Origin: Plantago ovata
Lineage: Eukaryota; Streptophyta; Magnoliopsida; Lamiales; Plantaginaceae
Direction: 5' to 3'
Length of the DNA stretch: 64,000 nucleotides
NCBI GenBank assembly: GCA_028274465.1
Contig: CM051455.1
Span: 130,668,096-130,732,095 of the forward strand
Made by a program: the position numbers and the translations under genes. This document shows positions 21,148 to 31,588 of this stretch, piece after piece (the stretch's first letter is position 1; each line of letters starts with the position of its first letter). The notes under the pieces are model-generated. The model worked only from the letters and a program-made list of their open reading frames with translations, was not told where the DNA came from and did no database searches.

Positions 21148-22410
21148 TTATAATCTAAGTTGTTCATCTACTTGTTGAATGAAGTGAGGTAGCCAGATAA
21201 CCATAACACTGATATCATCAATGGAGCCCCTTGCTAGTGACAATTCGACAAGCTTCTTGCAAGCAGTGAAGGCTTGTGGCTTCTCTACATTGACACAAAA
21301 GGGTCTTACAATATCAACAGCTGTTTGATTGCTCACCTGCAAAAAAAAATAAAAAAATAAATTATGAGCTTTTAGAGTCTTGTTTATCAACCATCAATAA
21401 ATAGCACTAAACATGCGGATTTCATGCAATTTTCTTCAATTAACGACAACGTTTGAATAATTACATTGTCCCATAGACCATCTGAAGCCAGGATAAGAAA
21501 CTCTCTATCAGGTGTGATCTTCAAAACTTTGGTCATTGGTTCAGCAATCACCCATTGCTTAAGATGGTGATCACCTATTGCGCGAGACACGCCTAGTGTT
21601 CCATGCACTCGCCAAGCACCATGACAACAATCAACATATCCACCCTATATAAATAAATTACAAGGAGTCATTAGCAACATGTACTAATAAAAACATCAAA
21701 CTCTTATACATCATTAACAAATTCTCACCAAATGCTCGATCCTCTTTTTTTCATCCTCCAGTGAAGGCCTATGATCCACGGTCAAGGCCTCAGCAACTCC
21801 CCCACAACTAATAACAGCACGACAATCTCCAAGATTGGACACCACAACTTCTCCGTTCCTTATAAATGCCGTTACACAACAAGTCCCACCTCCAATATCC
21901 TCTTTCAAAATATCATTATCAGTGATAAGGTACCCTTCCTTCACGGCTCCCTCCACATCTTCCTCACCTTTCTCCGACACCTTTTTCATAACATTCTTTT
22001 TCAAATTTTTCGCCACATATTCTGCAGCACCTGGTCCTCCATGACCATCAAACACGCCAAAAAACGCCTGATGTTACATTTAACCATGATTTTAATACTT
22101 GAACACATTTTAATACTAAGTAATCAAATTGCTCAAAATGTGTAACTACAATATAAAAAACATGAGACCATTTTACCTGCTTTGAATCACCTTGAGAACC
22201 CAAAATAGCAACGTAACGATCCTCCAGAGTACCACCTCTCTTTCCCTTCTTACAATACACAGAATAGTCCTCTCCGTCAAACTCCATCTCAATTGAACGA
22301 TCACATTCCGGTGTAGCTTTTTTCACAACATCTTCATAACCAAGCATACTCACCATTGGAATGTCGATCACACCTGGCCTCTTCCTCTTCATCATTGTTG
22401 GAGCGTTCAT
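21148..22410 (-). CDS. Protein phosphatase 2C, clade B (AP2C-like)
   Basis: A metal-dependent Ser/Thr phosphatase of 313 residues in four exons: 22410..22177, 22067..21729, 21644..21465 and 21336..21148, all phase 0 with GT-AG borders. The catalytic motifs are present in order: TLEDRY (about residue 65), FGVFDGHGG (about 80), GGTCCVTAF, GDCRAV, DHRPSLEDEKKRIE, GVSRAIGDHHLKQW, ASDGLWDN and SIDDISVMVI near the C-terminus, so all usual metal-binding Asp residues are kept. The N-terminus is shorter than in Arabidopsis AP2C1 and carries KRKRPGVIDIP, which fits a MAP-kinase interaction motif (basic cluster, spacer, I-x-I). Members of this clade dephosphorylate MAPKs in wound and stress signalling; that role is inferred here. 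I chose the ATG at 22410; no ATG lies further upstream in frame before the TATA box. Confidence 0.93.
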
Positions 22411-22452
22411 TGAAGCTAGTTTCCCGATCCTCTCCAAAAGTTTGATTGTTCT

Positions 22453-22462
22453 ATTATTTATA
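22453..22462 (-). promoter_or_regulatory. TATA box of the PP2C gene
   Basis: TATAAATAAT on the minus strand lies about 45 bp upstream of the chosen ATG, which implies a very short 5' leader of about 10-20 nt if this box is used. Confidence 0.45.
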
Positions 22463-24262
22463 GACCATGATCATGTAACTTTACTAAAAATATAAAGGTT
22501 CACTATTTTGAATTGCATAAATTAAATCCAATTATAAAAAATGTACAAAAGAATAAGAAACACTTTAATAACTATTTTTGCACAAATTAAATTCAAATTA
22601 TAAGTCAGGTGAATTTATCTTGGTCATATTCTTTATTCAAATGTTTGATGGATAAAAGCATATGATAGTCTTAGATGATTTTATTTTATTACTATAATAG
22701 TAATAAAAATGTTGAATATTAGAGAGTAAAGGGTAAAAGTATTTATATTTCTTGCATGTTGTTATCTATAGTTTGTTAATTTTGGACATGTAATTTGTTT
22801 TTTTTGACTAATAAGAAGTTTATTTAGATATTATGATTTGTTAAAGAATAGGAAGAATGAGTGTCAAGTAAAAGCAAACACCGCAAGATACTACTATGTA
22901 ACTTTATATTATACTACTATGTAACTTTATATTTATATTCCAAAATGACATTATATTGGTCAAACGGAGAAGATTAATATGAACACGTGCGTGAAATGAG
23001 ATGGAGTATGTGAACATATACTAATGAGCAATAATATTACGTGCAATGGTGTAACACCAATGTTTAGATGGGATTAGTATTTAATTAACCATTGTATTTT
23101 GGTTCCTGCGAATAAAATTTGTTTACCATTACTTCCAACGTTCTAAAACAAGTGAACCAGTTTATTTTGTTGATTTTTTGGTTTGGCCTTAAATTATTCT
23201 CAAATGATAGGATATGATAAAAATAATTAAAAATATTATATTATAAAATTAGAATGTTTATATTTTCATAATATAAATATTTATTTTTTAACTATTTTAC
23301 TTATATGATTTGGGATTAATACGAGGTCAAACCAACACTAAAAAGGACAACAAAACAAAGTGATACACTTATTTTAGGACAGAGAAATTACAATGTAAAT
23401 GGTCAAATACACAATAAACATTACGTTTAAGAATTCATGATCAAGAAAATGTTCAATGTTTTTATGATAATTAATGTTCAAGTTTTAATTTTATGATAAA
23501 ATGTTTGGTTAAACCATGAATATTTATGAGAAAATGTTTGGTTATATTTCACATTACATTAATCAAGCCACGTTAAGTTCCGCGAGAACGACCGTGATCA
23601 TCTTACCGCTGCACTAAACCTTTTTGTGATAGTTTATTCTTGACTACAAACAAATTTAATTTTGATTCTAACGATATCAAAGGCTCACCCGCATGAATAG
23701 ATTCCTTGACGGACCATACCCCCTGATAAGACCCTGCAACATATTGACAAGGAATAGGGCTTGCACTCGAGAAGCACACGTGTAAGACCATCAATTTAAA
23801 GGAACTAGAAGATGTGTGAGAACAGATGACGTACGTACGTGTAGAACATGTCTACGAAGAGAATACAAGATACTACGGAAGAATGACAGGATCCTTGAAA
23901 GGCGGATGTTGTCCCCTTGCTCGCCACTATATTTACATGGTCTTGGAGCATATGCATTAACTTATTACCCAATAATCCACTCCCTACAGTTCCATGCAAG
24001 TTCAAGTAAAGTATACCCCTGATTTGTCCAAGAAAAATTGGTTCAAGACACTAACTCCCTTCCCATTTAAGTACACGTTGATAATTCACCTATTGGCAAG
24101 AAGGGCAAAAAAGTAATCAGAGACGTACAAGGTGATGATACTAAAATATGTCCACTTCACCTTAATCACCCAAAAGTTGTACTATGATGATCTCCGTCCA
24201 TATTTATTAAGGTCTGGGATGTAGCTCTGGATCAAAAGGGAACACAAGAAGGTCAGACCCTT
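22463..24262. other. Intergenic, PP2C upstream region; small AT-rich repeats
   Basis: No gene is seen. A mariner-like repeat (23155-23392) resembles 27005-27190 at TTAAATTATTCTC, TTAAAAATATTATATTATAAAA and ATTAATACGAGGTCAAAC. Short minus-strand frames at 23603-24005 are not recognised. A phrase resembling a tRNA-SINE head (GTGCAGCGGTAAG, minus, about 23610) suggests more retroposon debris. Confidence 0.45.
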
Positions 24263-26009
24263 TGATGCGTTGTCAATCAAAATTAAATTTATTCTAATGC
24301 CAAAAGCCAACTCAAGACTACACAAAATAAAAGTGTCGTGATAATCTAACTCTGTCGTCGGTTTCTAAGGACTTAACTAGGATGAGCTTTAGTACTATTC
24401 AATCACAATTAGTCATAAGCAAGTAATTTGTGTGAATAGATATAACTTTCATGCAAACTAAAACTATCAAGAGCATTCAAAATTGAAACTACACAGAAGC
24501 AAGATATAATCAATAAGAGAAAGATGTTGGTGGTAGCTTAGTGTAATTGATAAGTTATGGATTACAACTTGCAAGCTTTCCATGAACATTAAACATACAA
24601 AGTAGGAGCATGAGTTTTGATCACAAAAGCTGTCACTACTTTTGCATTTGAACATATGGGTTTACTGCTCCTAATTGTACGGATCTAGAAGTAATAGGCG
24701 ACCAGAAGGGCTGGCATCACCTTGCAATTCGAATAAATGGAATAAGCTACTTTAGATCTTACACAATAATTCATGAACAACAAGTGTAAATTATAATCAT
24801 GATCCAAGCTATCAATTCTACATTCTACCACCAACACACGTGAATTAGCTACGCATAATGAATATTGAATCAACAAACATCATAATCGCAAAGCAATAAT
24901 CAATAAACATAATCAAATATCAGATTTGAAGAGTTGAAGCAATTATCCAATATGTCACTAATCGATAGAATACCCAAATCTCACAAATCAAGATGTAGAG
25001 AAGATGGATACAAATCAAATCACATTTTTTCTCATCAAAATCAAGTCTCAAAAGGTAGAATACTGAAGATAGGACTCAAAAACGAGTTCTAGGATTTTTA
25101 CGAAAGTGAAATTCGATGTATAATGAAGGAGATATGATCTTTTAAGTTAAAATCCAGAATCTACGTATCGTGATTCGACGGGTCGCCCGATAATTCGGCG
25201 GATCGTCAGTTCCAAAGGACGGGTCACATTTTATAAAGAGAGTTTGGAGATTTCGTTCTTCACTAAGAGCACTAGTTATAGGAGTCCTAAAACCTTCCAA
25301 TCCTAGATTTATGATGAAATTGAGAAAATTGTGTTAAAAACCAACATTATCACGACTCCTAAATTCATTGGGGTCCACAAAAATGGAATCCTAAATTTGG
25401 AACTCTTAACAAATTTCCTACAAATGAATACTCATGTAACACTCTCTATCCCTTCCCTATCTGTGGCACCACATATATCTTCCATGTGTCCTTTTTTTAA
25501 CACTAAACTATCATACTTTAAGTTGATATCCTAAATAATTATAATGGACTACTTAGGTGGATCAAGGCGTGTGACCTATCGTAGGAAAGCTCTTTGCGTT
25601 TGCTACGCGTGGGCGTTGGTTTCAGGTCAATTCGAACGTTGTATGAGGTTTTCCCAAAATGGCTAGACTGCGCAACTTTGCACACTTAGCTTGAATGGCT
25701 ACAAAATCTTCATTCGAACTCTGAATTCACCACCGTCTTCACCTCGTACAAGCTATTCTCAACATCTTCTTTGTTCATCATATACACCTAGTATCCATGT
25801 TCAACCCTTGAATTACTTAGAACTCTAAACACCCATAAATGCACCAAAATGCACCGGGTTTTACTCAAAACGTGAAATGTCATTCAAAACACCTGAGAGA
25901 ACAAAACGTACTTAAAGTAAAGCTAAGCTATTCTAGCAAAATAAAGAAATAAAGGACAATAAAATATCAATAAAGACTCATGATGACGTGTCAAATTAGA
26001 GCGTCATCA
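24263..26009 (-). mobile_element. Solo LTR, Ty3/gypsy type
   Basis: Read on the minus strand it starts TGATGACGC and ends AACGCATCA, with CCTT on both sides (24259-24262 and 26010-26013). It is 1,747 bp long without coding sequence. A GC-rich block (GGATCGTC, GGGTCGCCCG) at about 25170-25210 parallels the blocks in the LTRs at 6932 and 16224. A segment at about 25265-25548 looks like a separate small insertion. The 4-bp duplication is shorter than the usual 5 bp, so the exact ends are less certain than for the other solo LTRs. Confidence 0.6.
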
Positions 26010-26979
26010 CCTTGGATATGATTACTCACCATAAATGAACAAGACCCACGATGCAACAAGTATTGGGCTCTAACAGGAACATCCCCCGAACCTCTACTAG
26101 ACCATGGATTGCTTACGAAGACGTGCATCGTAGTCACTCCGACAGTTACAAAAGGGCACGTGAGTTGTGGACAAAAATAAGATTGATGAACTCATGATAA
26201 CTTTTGGGCCAAGCCCATTAATGTCAACATCATGCTCAACAATCTCCCGATATCATAGACGTGTGCCGTCATTTAATTGGACTGATACCCCCAATAGCGG
26301 CGCCTATATAATGGTACAGACCATTGAATTTTTCACAACAAAGTTTTTAACAAGGCAGCTTATATATGCCTATTAACCAATTTTGGCCCATGAAGTTGGC
26401 GCGGCTTGTATCGACATTTACTCTATCAAATATGAGCTTGATACTAGAATCTAGTTACTTATAAAGAGATGTAATAATCATAAGGAGTCATGTACACGTT
26501 GCACTCTTTTACTTCGCTAAAGTTTTGTTCCACGAAAGGTTTTAATGAGGCAACATCTTAACGTTAACGCGTATATCCAAAATAGCGAGAAAGAGGAAAA
26601 AAAATATTAATGGCTCACCATGTTCTGGACGTCATTCAATGGGGACTTGAAATAATTAGGGAAAGCTCGAGTAACGTCTTGGTGGATCAAGTTCAAATTT
26701 AAATTTATATGGTATACGCTTGCTGGCGAGAAAATTCGACTTAATTTAACACTGTGGTAAAGTGTTGGAGTTCGTGACTCTCTCGAAACATATAAGTAAA
26801 AATCTATACATATATACTTTCTCGTTCATTATTAAGTTTGTCTTTCGTCAACATGTCTCATGACCGTATATTTCTCTTAAATTATATGGATGCAATTGAT
26901 TTTTTAAATTATAAAATTAAAGTATATAAGTATAAATTAATAGTATTTTTAATATTTAAAAAAAATATCAATATATATA
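26010..26979. other. Intergenic with Copia 3'-end fragment
   Basis: There is no gene. At about 26500-26570 the plus strand reads CACTCTTTTACTTCGCTAAAGTTT..GGTTTTAATGAGGCAACATC, the same retroelement 3'-end motif found at 3683 and 4016 in the opposite orientation. It is an isolated fragment. Confidence 0.5.
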
Positions 26980-27672
26980 CTTCCTCCATCCCACAACAAA
27001 TGAAACACTTTATTGTGTGACTTTTTTAGGGTCACTTTGACCTTAAATTATTCTCGCATCATATGATAATAATAATTAAAAATATTATATTATAAAACTA
27101 GAATGTTTATATTTTCATTATATAAATTTTTTAATTCTTTTTATTGTATAATTTGGAATTAATACGAGGTCAAACTAACCCTCGAAAGTATATTTTCATG
27201 ACCACCGTTGACCAAAGAAAAACTTACTAATAAAACAGAGAGAGAGAGTATATTATATGTTTAGAGATCATCTTAAAAGCTTCTCTACCTAATTTGTTTT
27301 GCGCTCTGAGCCTCTGATGCTTTTAGACGTCCAACGGTCCAAGGCGCTTCGGTCTCGTATTTTATGTTTTAGCAAAACTTAAATTATCAGAATCATGACT
27401 TAATTTCTATGCTTGGTAATATATTATACTGTGTGTTAATTAAAATATATTTCATATGTTATATTGTTTGTTAATTAAAATTTATAATACAATAATTCAA
27501 AAGTTACTTTTAGAATAAACTATATTTATGATTTTTTTTGATAAAATCTTTTTTCACAATATACTTTTATAATTACGTTTTCGATATAATTTTTGAATTA
27601 ATAAGAGGTCAAATGAAACAAAAAATATTCAACATAAATTAAATGAAAAAGTTTGATGTTTAATGGAGGAAG
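26980..27672. mobile_element. Mariner/Stowaway-like element
   Basis: The ends CTTCCTCCATCCC (left) and GGAGGAAG (right) are inverted and flanked by TA on both sides (26978-26979 and 27673-27674). The interior is very AT-rich and includes ATTAATACGAGGTCAAAC and a second ATTAATAAGAGGTCAAA, so two related elements may be merged. No coding capacity. Confidence 0.5.
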
Positions 27673-28201
27673 TACTTGTTAAAGTAAAGAGTGATGATAA
27701 ATTTGTAATATTATTGTAAAAGTTGATGTTTTTATTGTGTCGGATTGATTTCATTTTAGAAAATATGTAAAATTTTATAATACACCTATATGAAATAATA
27801 AGTAAAATAAAAGTGGATAAAATTTTCTATATCCCGTACTACCGATGAGATTGATGCCATATCGCACATACTATACTACTAGTATACACGAGAAAAAACT
27901 TTTTAAGTACGCACGCACGCGTCAACGCAAGGACCACTGAGCAAGCCACGTAGCATTCCTTTTGCAAGATCAGTCATCAACTTGTCCCTTTGCCTCGTAA
28001 ACATGCCACTTGTCATCAGCCCCATCCACCTTGCTCCCTATATATTCCATGATCAGAAGTACATCATCAGTCATTATCATCCAATATCAACTTAATTAAT
28101 TCTATACTACATCAAAATCCATCTGAAAGCAAGCACTTGAGTTTAAGTTAGTACGTATAATTGATCAGTTTGCGAAAAAGACAATAAAATTATAAATAGA
28201 A
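27673..28201 (+). promoter_or_regulatory. Upstream region of the Em gene
   Basis: A TATATAT box (28039-28045) lies about 160 bp upstream of the ATG. An ACGT-core element GCCACGTAGC (about 27945-27954), resembling an abscisic acid response element, lies about 90 bp upstream of the TATA box. Several ACG-rich short repeats (GTACGCACGCACGCG, about 27907) precede it. ABA and seed regulation is known for this gene class and inferred here. Confidence 0.5.
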
Positions 28202-28678
28202 ATGGCTTCAGGACAGGAGAAAAGATCCGAGCTTGACGCAAGGGCACAGCATGGGGAGACCGTCGTTCCTGGCGGCACTGGTGGCAAAAGCCTCGAGGCC
28301 CAACAACACCTTGCTGAAGGTACGTATATTTTATATATAATATGTAGTTTAATATATTTAACACTTGTTTCTGAAATTAGTATTGACATTTTAAATCTTT
28401 ATCAGAAAATAATTAATCATCACTTCATATATTAATTATAACGAAAGTAGCTAGTGTATATATTGGATAGAAATAATAATGTTTGAAAATTACGTAATTA
28501 ATTAACTGCTGCAGGGAGGAGCAAAGGAGGGAATACAAGGAAGGAACAGCTGGGGACAGAAGGGTACCAGCAGATGGGACGCAAGGGTGGGCTGAGCACC
28601 GGGGACCAGTCCGGTGGAGAGAGGGCTGAGCAAGAAGGTATTGAGATTGACGAGTCCAAGTTTACCACCAGTCGCTGA
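28202..28678 (+). CDS. Em-like protein, LEA group 1 (LEA_5)
   Basis: Late-embryogenesis-abundant group 1 proteins are small, very hydrophilic, disordered proteins that protect the embryo during desiccation. There are two exons, 28202..28319 and 28515..28678, joined in phase 1 across a GT-AG intron, giving 93 residues (family usually 83-112). Exon 1 encodes [19 protein letters not shown] and [17 protein letters not shown]. Exon 2 holds one copy of the hallmark 20-residue motif [20 protein letters not shown] and ends [13 protein letters not shown]. The intron falls at the position I recall for Arabidopsis EM1/EM6. Expression is expected late in seed maturation under ABA/ABI3/ABI5 control. The protein has no Cys or Trp and is rich in Gly, Glu and Gln. 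I am very sure of the identity. Confidence 0.97.
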
Positions 28679-29692
28679 AGCAATGAGTAGCTAGCGAGCT
28701 AGTATAATAGCTCGGGTTTAGCGAGTCAGTGATGTACGTACGTAGTTTGTCGCCGTTAATAAAGGATCGGAGAGTCATCTCTGGTCTGTGCTGAGTCTAC
28801 TAGTCTGTACTTAAAAGTCGTCGTGTCGTTAATTACGTTTTGCATGCAGTCTGTCTGTCTTTCTTTCTTTCTCTTTGAGAGTACTCTTTTATGTGTCCAT
28901 GGTTGTTGCTGGTTTATGTTTCTCTGTTTGTAACTTGTACCGTATGTTGTGGTTTCGGATATTATAATATGCTGACTCGTTTTTTTAGTTATAAATGAAT
29001 ATACAGGGGTGAGGTTGGGATATTCTTTTCCTGGTGTTGTCTTAACTCATTAAAAAATAATATTAATTAATTAGTCAAAGTTCAATATTAATAAATTTCA
29101 AATATGATTCTTTCCAAGGAAAAAATTGTATTACCAAACTTACACCATCGTAATATCATAATGTTTTGGAGTTATTTTTCCTAATATTTAGATAAAATAT
29201 CATAATGTTTTGGAGTTATTCTTCCTAGTAATATTTAGAGAAAAATATATTTTCAAAGATATTTTTTCTAATAAGTCTTATATAAATTAAAATTTATAGT
29301 ATATATTAAGAAGAACTACTCTAAATTTAAATATGTGGCAAGATAGCTATTAGCTAGTGTATTTTAACTATAAAAATATTCCGTCCAATGCCGACTTAAG
29401 GCACTAACCAACTAACTAAGAAATTTCGCTCCCTAATCTTAAAATTAATTAATTTACTATATATATACTAAAAAAAAATTTCAAATCCAACTTATGCTAC
29501 AACACACTAGATATGGGCTATATATCTAGTGTATATATCTCCGGCTTCTTAAATTCTAGTGTATATATCACTGGTTATATTATATATCTACGGTTTCTTA
29601 AATTCTATAGCTTATGATAAGCTGGTGGGAGAGAGAATGTACCATATATATGTTCATAAGAAAATAAGAAAATGACCTTAATTATGTTATAC

Positions 29693-29817
29693 ACTCTTCG
29701 TAAGCAAATACCGTTTCATTACTAAGTTTTCTGTTAATATTTAAAAACATGTTATACACTCTTCATAAGCAAATACCGTTTCATTAGTAAGTTTTCGGTT
29801 TATATTTAAAAATATAT
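29693..29817. repeat. Tandem duplication, unit about 63 bp
   Basis: Two nearly identical units begin ACACTCTTCGTAAGCAAATA / ACACTCTTCATAAGCAAATA and continue CCGTTTCATTA(C/G)TAAGTTTTC. They differ at only a few positions, so the duplication is recent. Confidence 0.75.
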
Positions 29818-30011
29818 ACAATACTTTTTTTATTTCATTAATAATTTCATCTTCGATCATGTTTGACCGTACGTTACTTCTAAATTATGTAATTTTTTTT
29901 AAAGTTATATAATTAAAATTTATAAGTTAGTAGTATTTTCAAGGAAAAAAATTAAAGAATTATCAATATAATTTAGGTGTAATATATGGGTAAAACACTA
30001 AAACATGTCAT

Positions 30012-30150
30012 TAACTAAAGAGCGAGTAAGTAGTATTTTTAATATTTTTATAAAAATTATTAATATAATTTAGATAACATGCCATTAACTAAAGAGTGAG
30101 TAAGTAGTATTTTTAATATTTTTATAAAAATTATTAATATAATTTGAATA
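30012..30150. repeat. Tandem duplication, unit about 73 bp
   Basis: Two copies of TTAACTAAAGAG(C/T)GAGTAAGTAGTATTTTT followed by AATATTTTTATAAAAATTATTAATATAATTT.. lie head to tail and are almost identical. Confidence 0.75.
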
Positions 30151-30305
30151 TAATATATGAATTAAACGTGTCATTAACCAAACAGGAGGGATGTTTGTAA
30201 TGAAATAAATATCATTAATTAAATAGGAGGTTTGTAATGAAATGAAATACTCTAATAGTACATATCGGGCTTGGATTTGATTAGTTAGTATGGGCTTGAA
30301 ATATA

Positions 30306-30544
30306 CTCTATCCATCTCTCTTTAATGTTATCATCTTTCCTTATTTGGTGTCCAATGTTCCCATTTCCATTTTAGAACATCCACACATGTTATTTTATCA
30401 TTTAAAAACAACACTCAAGTACATCCATAATCCACATGCTATTTAACACACACTCTCTTCCATGTACTATGATTTATCATTACAATATTGTTAGCGTATT
30501 TTTTTTTACCAAAGTCAAATGGGAAGATTAAACATGAAAGGGAG
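30306..30544. mobile_element. Stowaway-like MITE
   Basis: The ends CTCTATCCATCTCTCTTTAATG and CATGAAAGGGAG are inverted copies with the CTCCCT(T/C)-type start of Stowaway elements and TA on both sides. It is 239 bp long with an AT-rich interior. Confidence 0.6.
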
Positions 30545-30666
30545 TAAGAATCATCGGTCTTTATATATTCACTGGACTTTTCCAGTAAGAAAAGATATAT
30601 CCCTTATATATTTTTTTTGAGAAAAATCTGATATATATATTGAAAATCATAGATCCAGAGCATCCG

Positions 30667-30837
30667 GATTTACAAACGGAAATGCCGAAGTTCCCTCACA
30701 ATCACACAACGAGTCATGAGCTACTAGATGCACAACTTTATTACAAAATTCGAATTTACAAACGGAAATGTCGAAGTTCCCTCACAATCACACAACGAGT
30801 CAATGAGCTACTAGATGCGCAGCTTTATTACAAAAAC
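30667..30837 (-). repeat. Tandem duplication at the LINE 3' end, unit about 86 bp
   Basis: Two copies of a unit containing TTTACAAACGGAAATG(C/T)CGAAG, CACAATCACACAACGAGTCA and GCTACTAGATGC lie head to tail in what would be the end of RNase H and the 3' UTR. They differ at a few sites. Confidence 0.8.
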
Positions 30838-30857
30838 GTTTAACAAAAGAAAAGGAA

Positions 30858-31588
30858 CTAGAAATGGAACGTGTAATTGCTTGTACTTCGTAAATGATCC
30901 CATAAAGTGGGAGCATATTGGCCTAAATGCTTGATGACTGCAATGCAATCTCCTTCCAGTTGTAACTGCGTGAAGCCAAGCTGAAGAGACTTCTGAACTG
31001 CAAGGAGTGTCGCGTATGCCTCTGGATCATTGATGTGGAGAAGGAATTTGGAGCCCCATGCCAAAAAGACCCCCCCCCCCGATTGTCCCAGATTACATAC
31101 CCCACGTTACTGCCTGAATCTATTTGTCGAACTGATGCATCAAAGTTAATTTTGACCACACAGGTGGTGGAGGACACCAGGTACGCTGCAACTCGTCTGA
31201 CTGCGGAACAAAATTTGTTGTTTGGGCTTCAACAAATCTCCGTAAGTAATCTTGTACGAACATGTTGGATTCCAGTGGATCGTAGCCGTCACCCTCATGC
31301 ACTTTATGATTTATGCTACTCCAAATGGCCCAACACGACACACAAATCTTTCAAAGTCTGTCTTTGACAAGCCACTTCGCACTACAACAACCCAATCTCC
31401 AATATCTTGTTCATATGTGAGGACAATAGAGTTAGGCAAACTAGATAATGCCCAAAAGCATCGTGCAAAATGGCAAGATCTGGAAGTGTGTAACAACGTC
31501 TCTTGGTCGCCACAACAAACAGGACAAATACAAGTAGTCAACATATTTCGACAAAACAGGGAATCAAGAACAGGTACAGCCTGATGCA
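30858..31588 (-). pseudogene. LINE ORF2 3' part: zf-RVT end and RNase H
   Basis: Minus-strand frames read HQAVPVLDSLFCRN, CPVCCGDQETLLHTSRSCHF (zf-RVT), then CVVKINFDASV, DPEAYATLLAVQKSLQLGF and QLEGDCIAVIKHL (RNase H with its NFDAS and EGDC landmarks). Frameshifts separate the pieces. The 5' continuation lies beyond the solo LTR, at 34102-34247. Confidence 0.85.

Larger units (their letters stand above)
28679..30303. other. 3' flank of Em and AT-rich intergenic DNA with local tandem copies
   Basis: The first 300 bp likely hold the Em 3' UTR (AATAAAGG at about 28757 could act in polyadenylation). Beyond about 29000 the DNA is very AT-rich and gene-free. It contains local duplications: about 29518-29605 (CTAGTGTATATATC units), 29693-29817 and 30012-30150. 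Confidence 0.5.

Noticed and set aside
22048-22176. Continuation of PP2C exon 1 frame past residue 78
   Set aside because: The frame after GSQGDSKQ runs into intron text; a consensus donor at 22176 and the in-phase acceptor at 22068 restore the conserved FGVFDGHGG.
23603-24005. Two minus-strand open frames of 63 and 66 codons
   Set aside because: No family resemblance, no splice logic joining them, and flanking retroposon-like text; not called as a gene.
28143-28389. Minus-strand frames over the Em gene
   Set aside because: They are the antisense of Em exon 1; the plus strand encodes a complete LEA group 1 protein with correct splice sites.
30640-30843. Direct repeats that might suggest a CRISPR-like array
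   Set aside because: Only two long adjacent copies with no spacers, located at the 3' end of a LINE in a plant genome.
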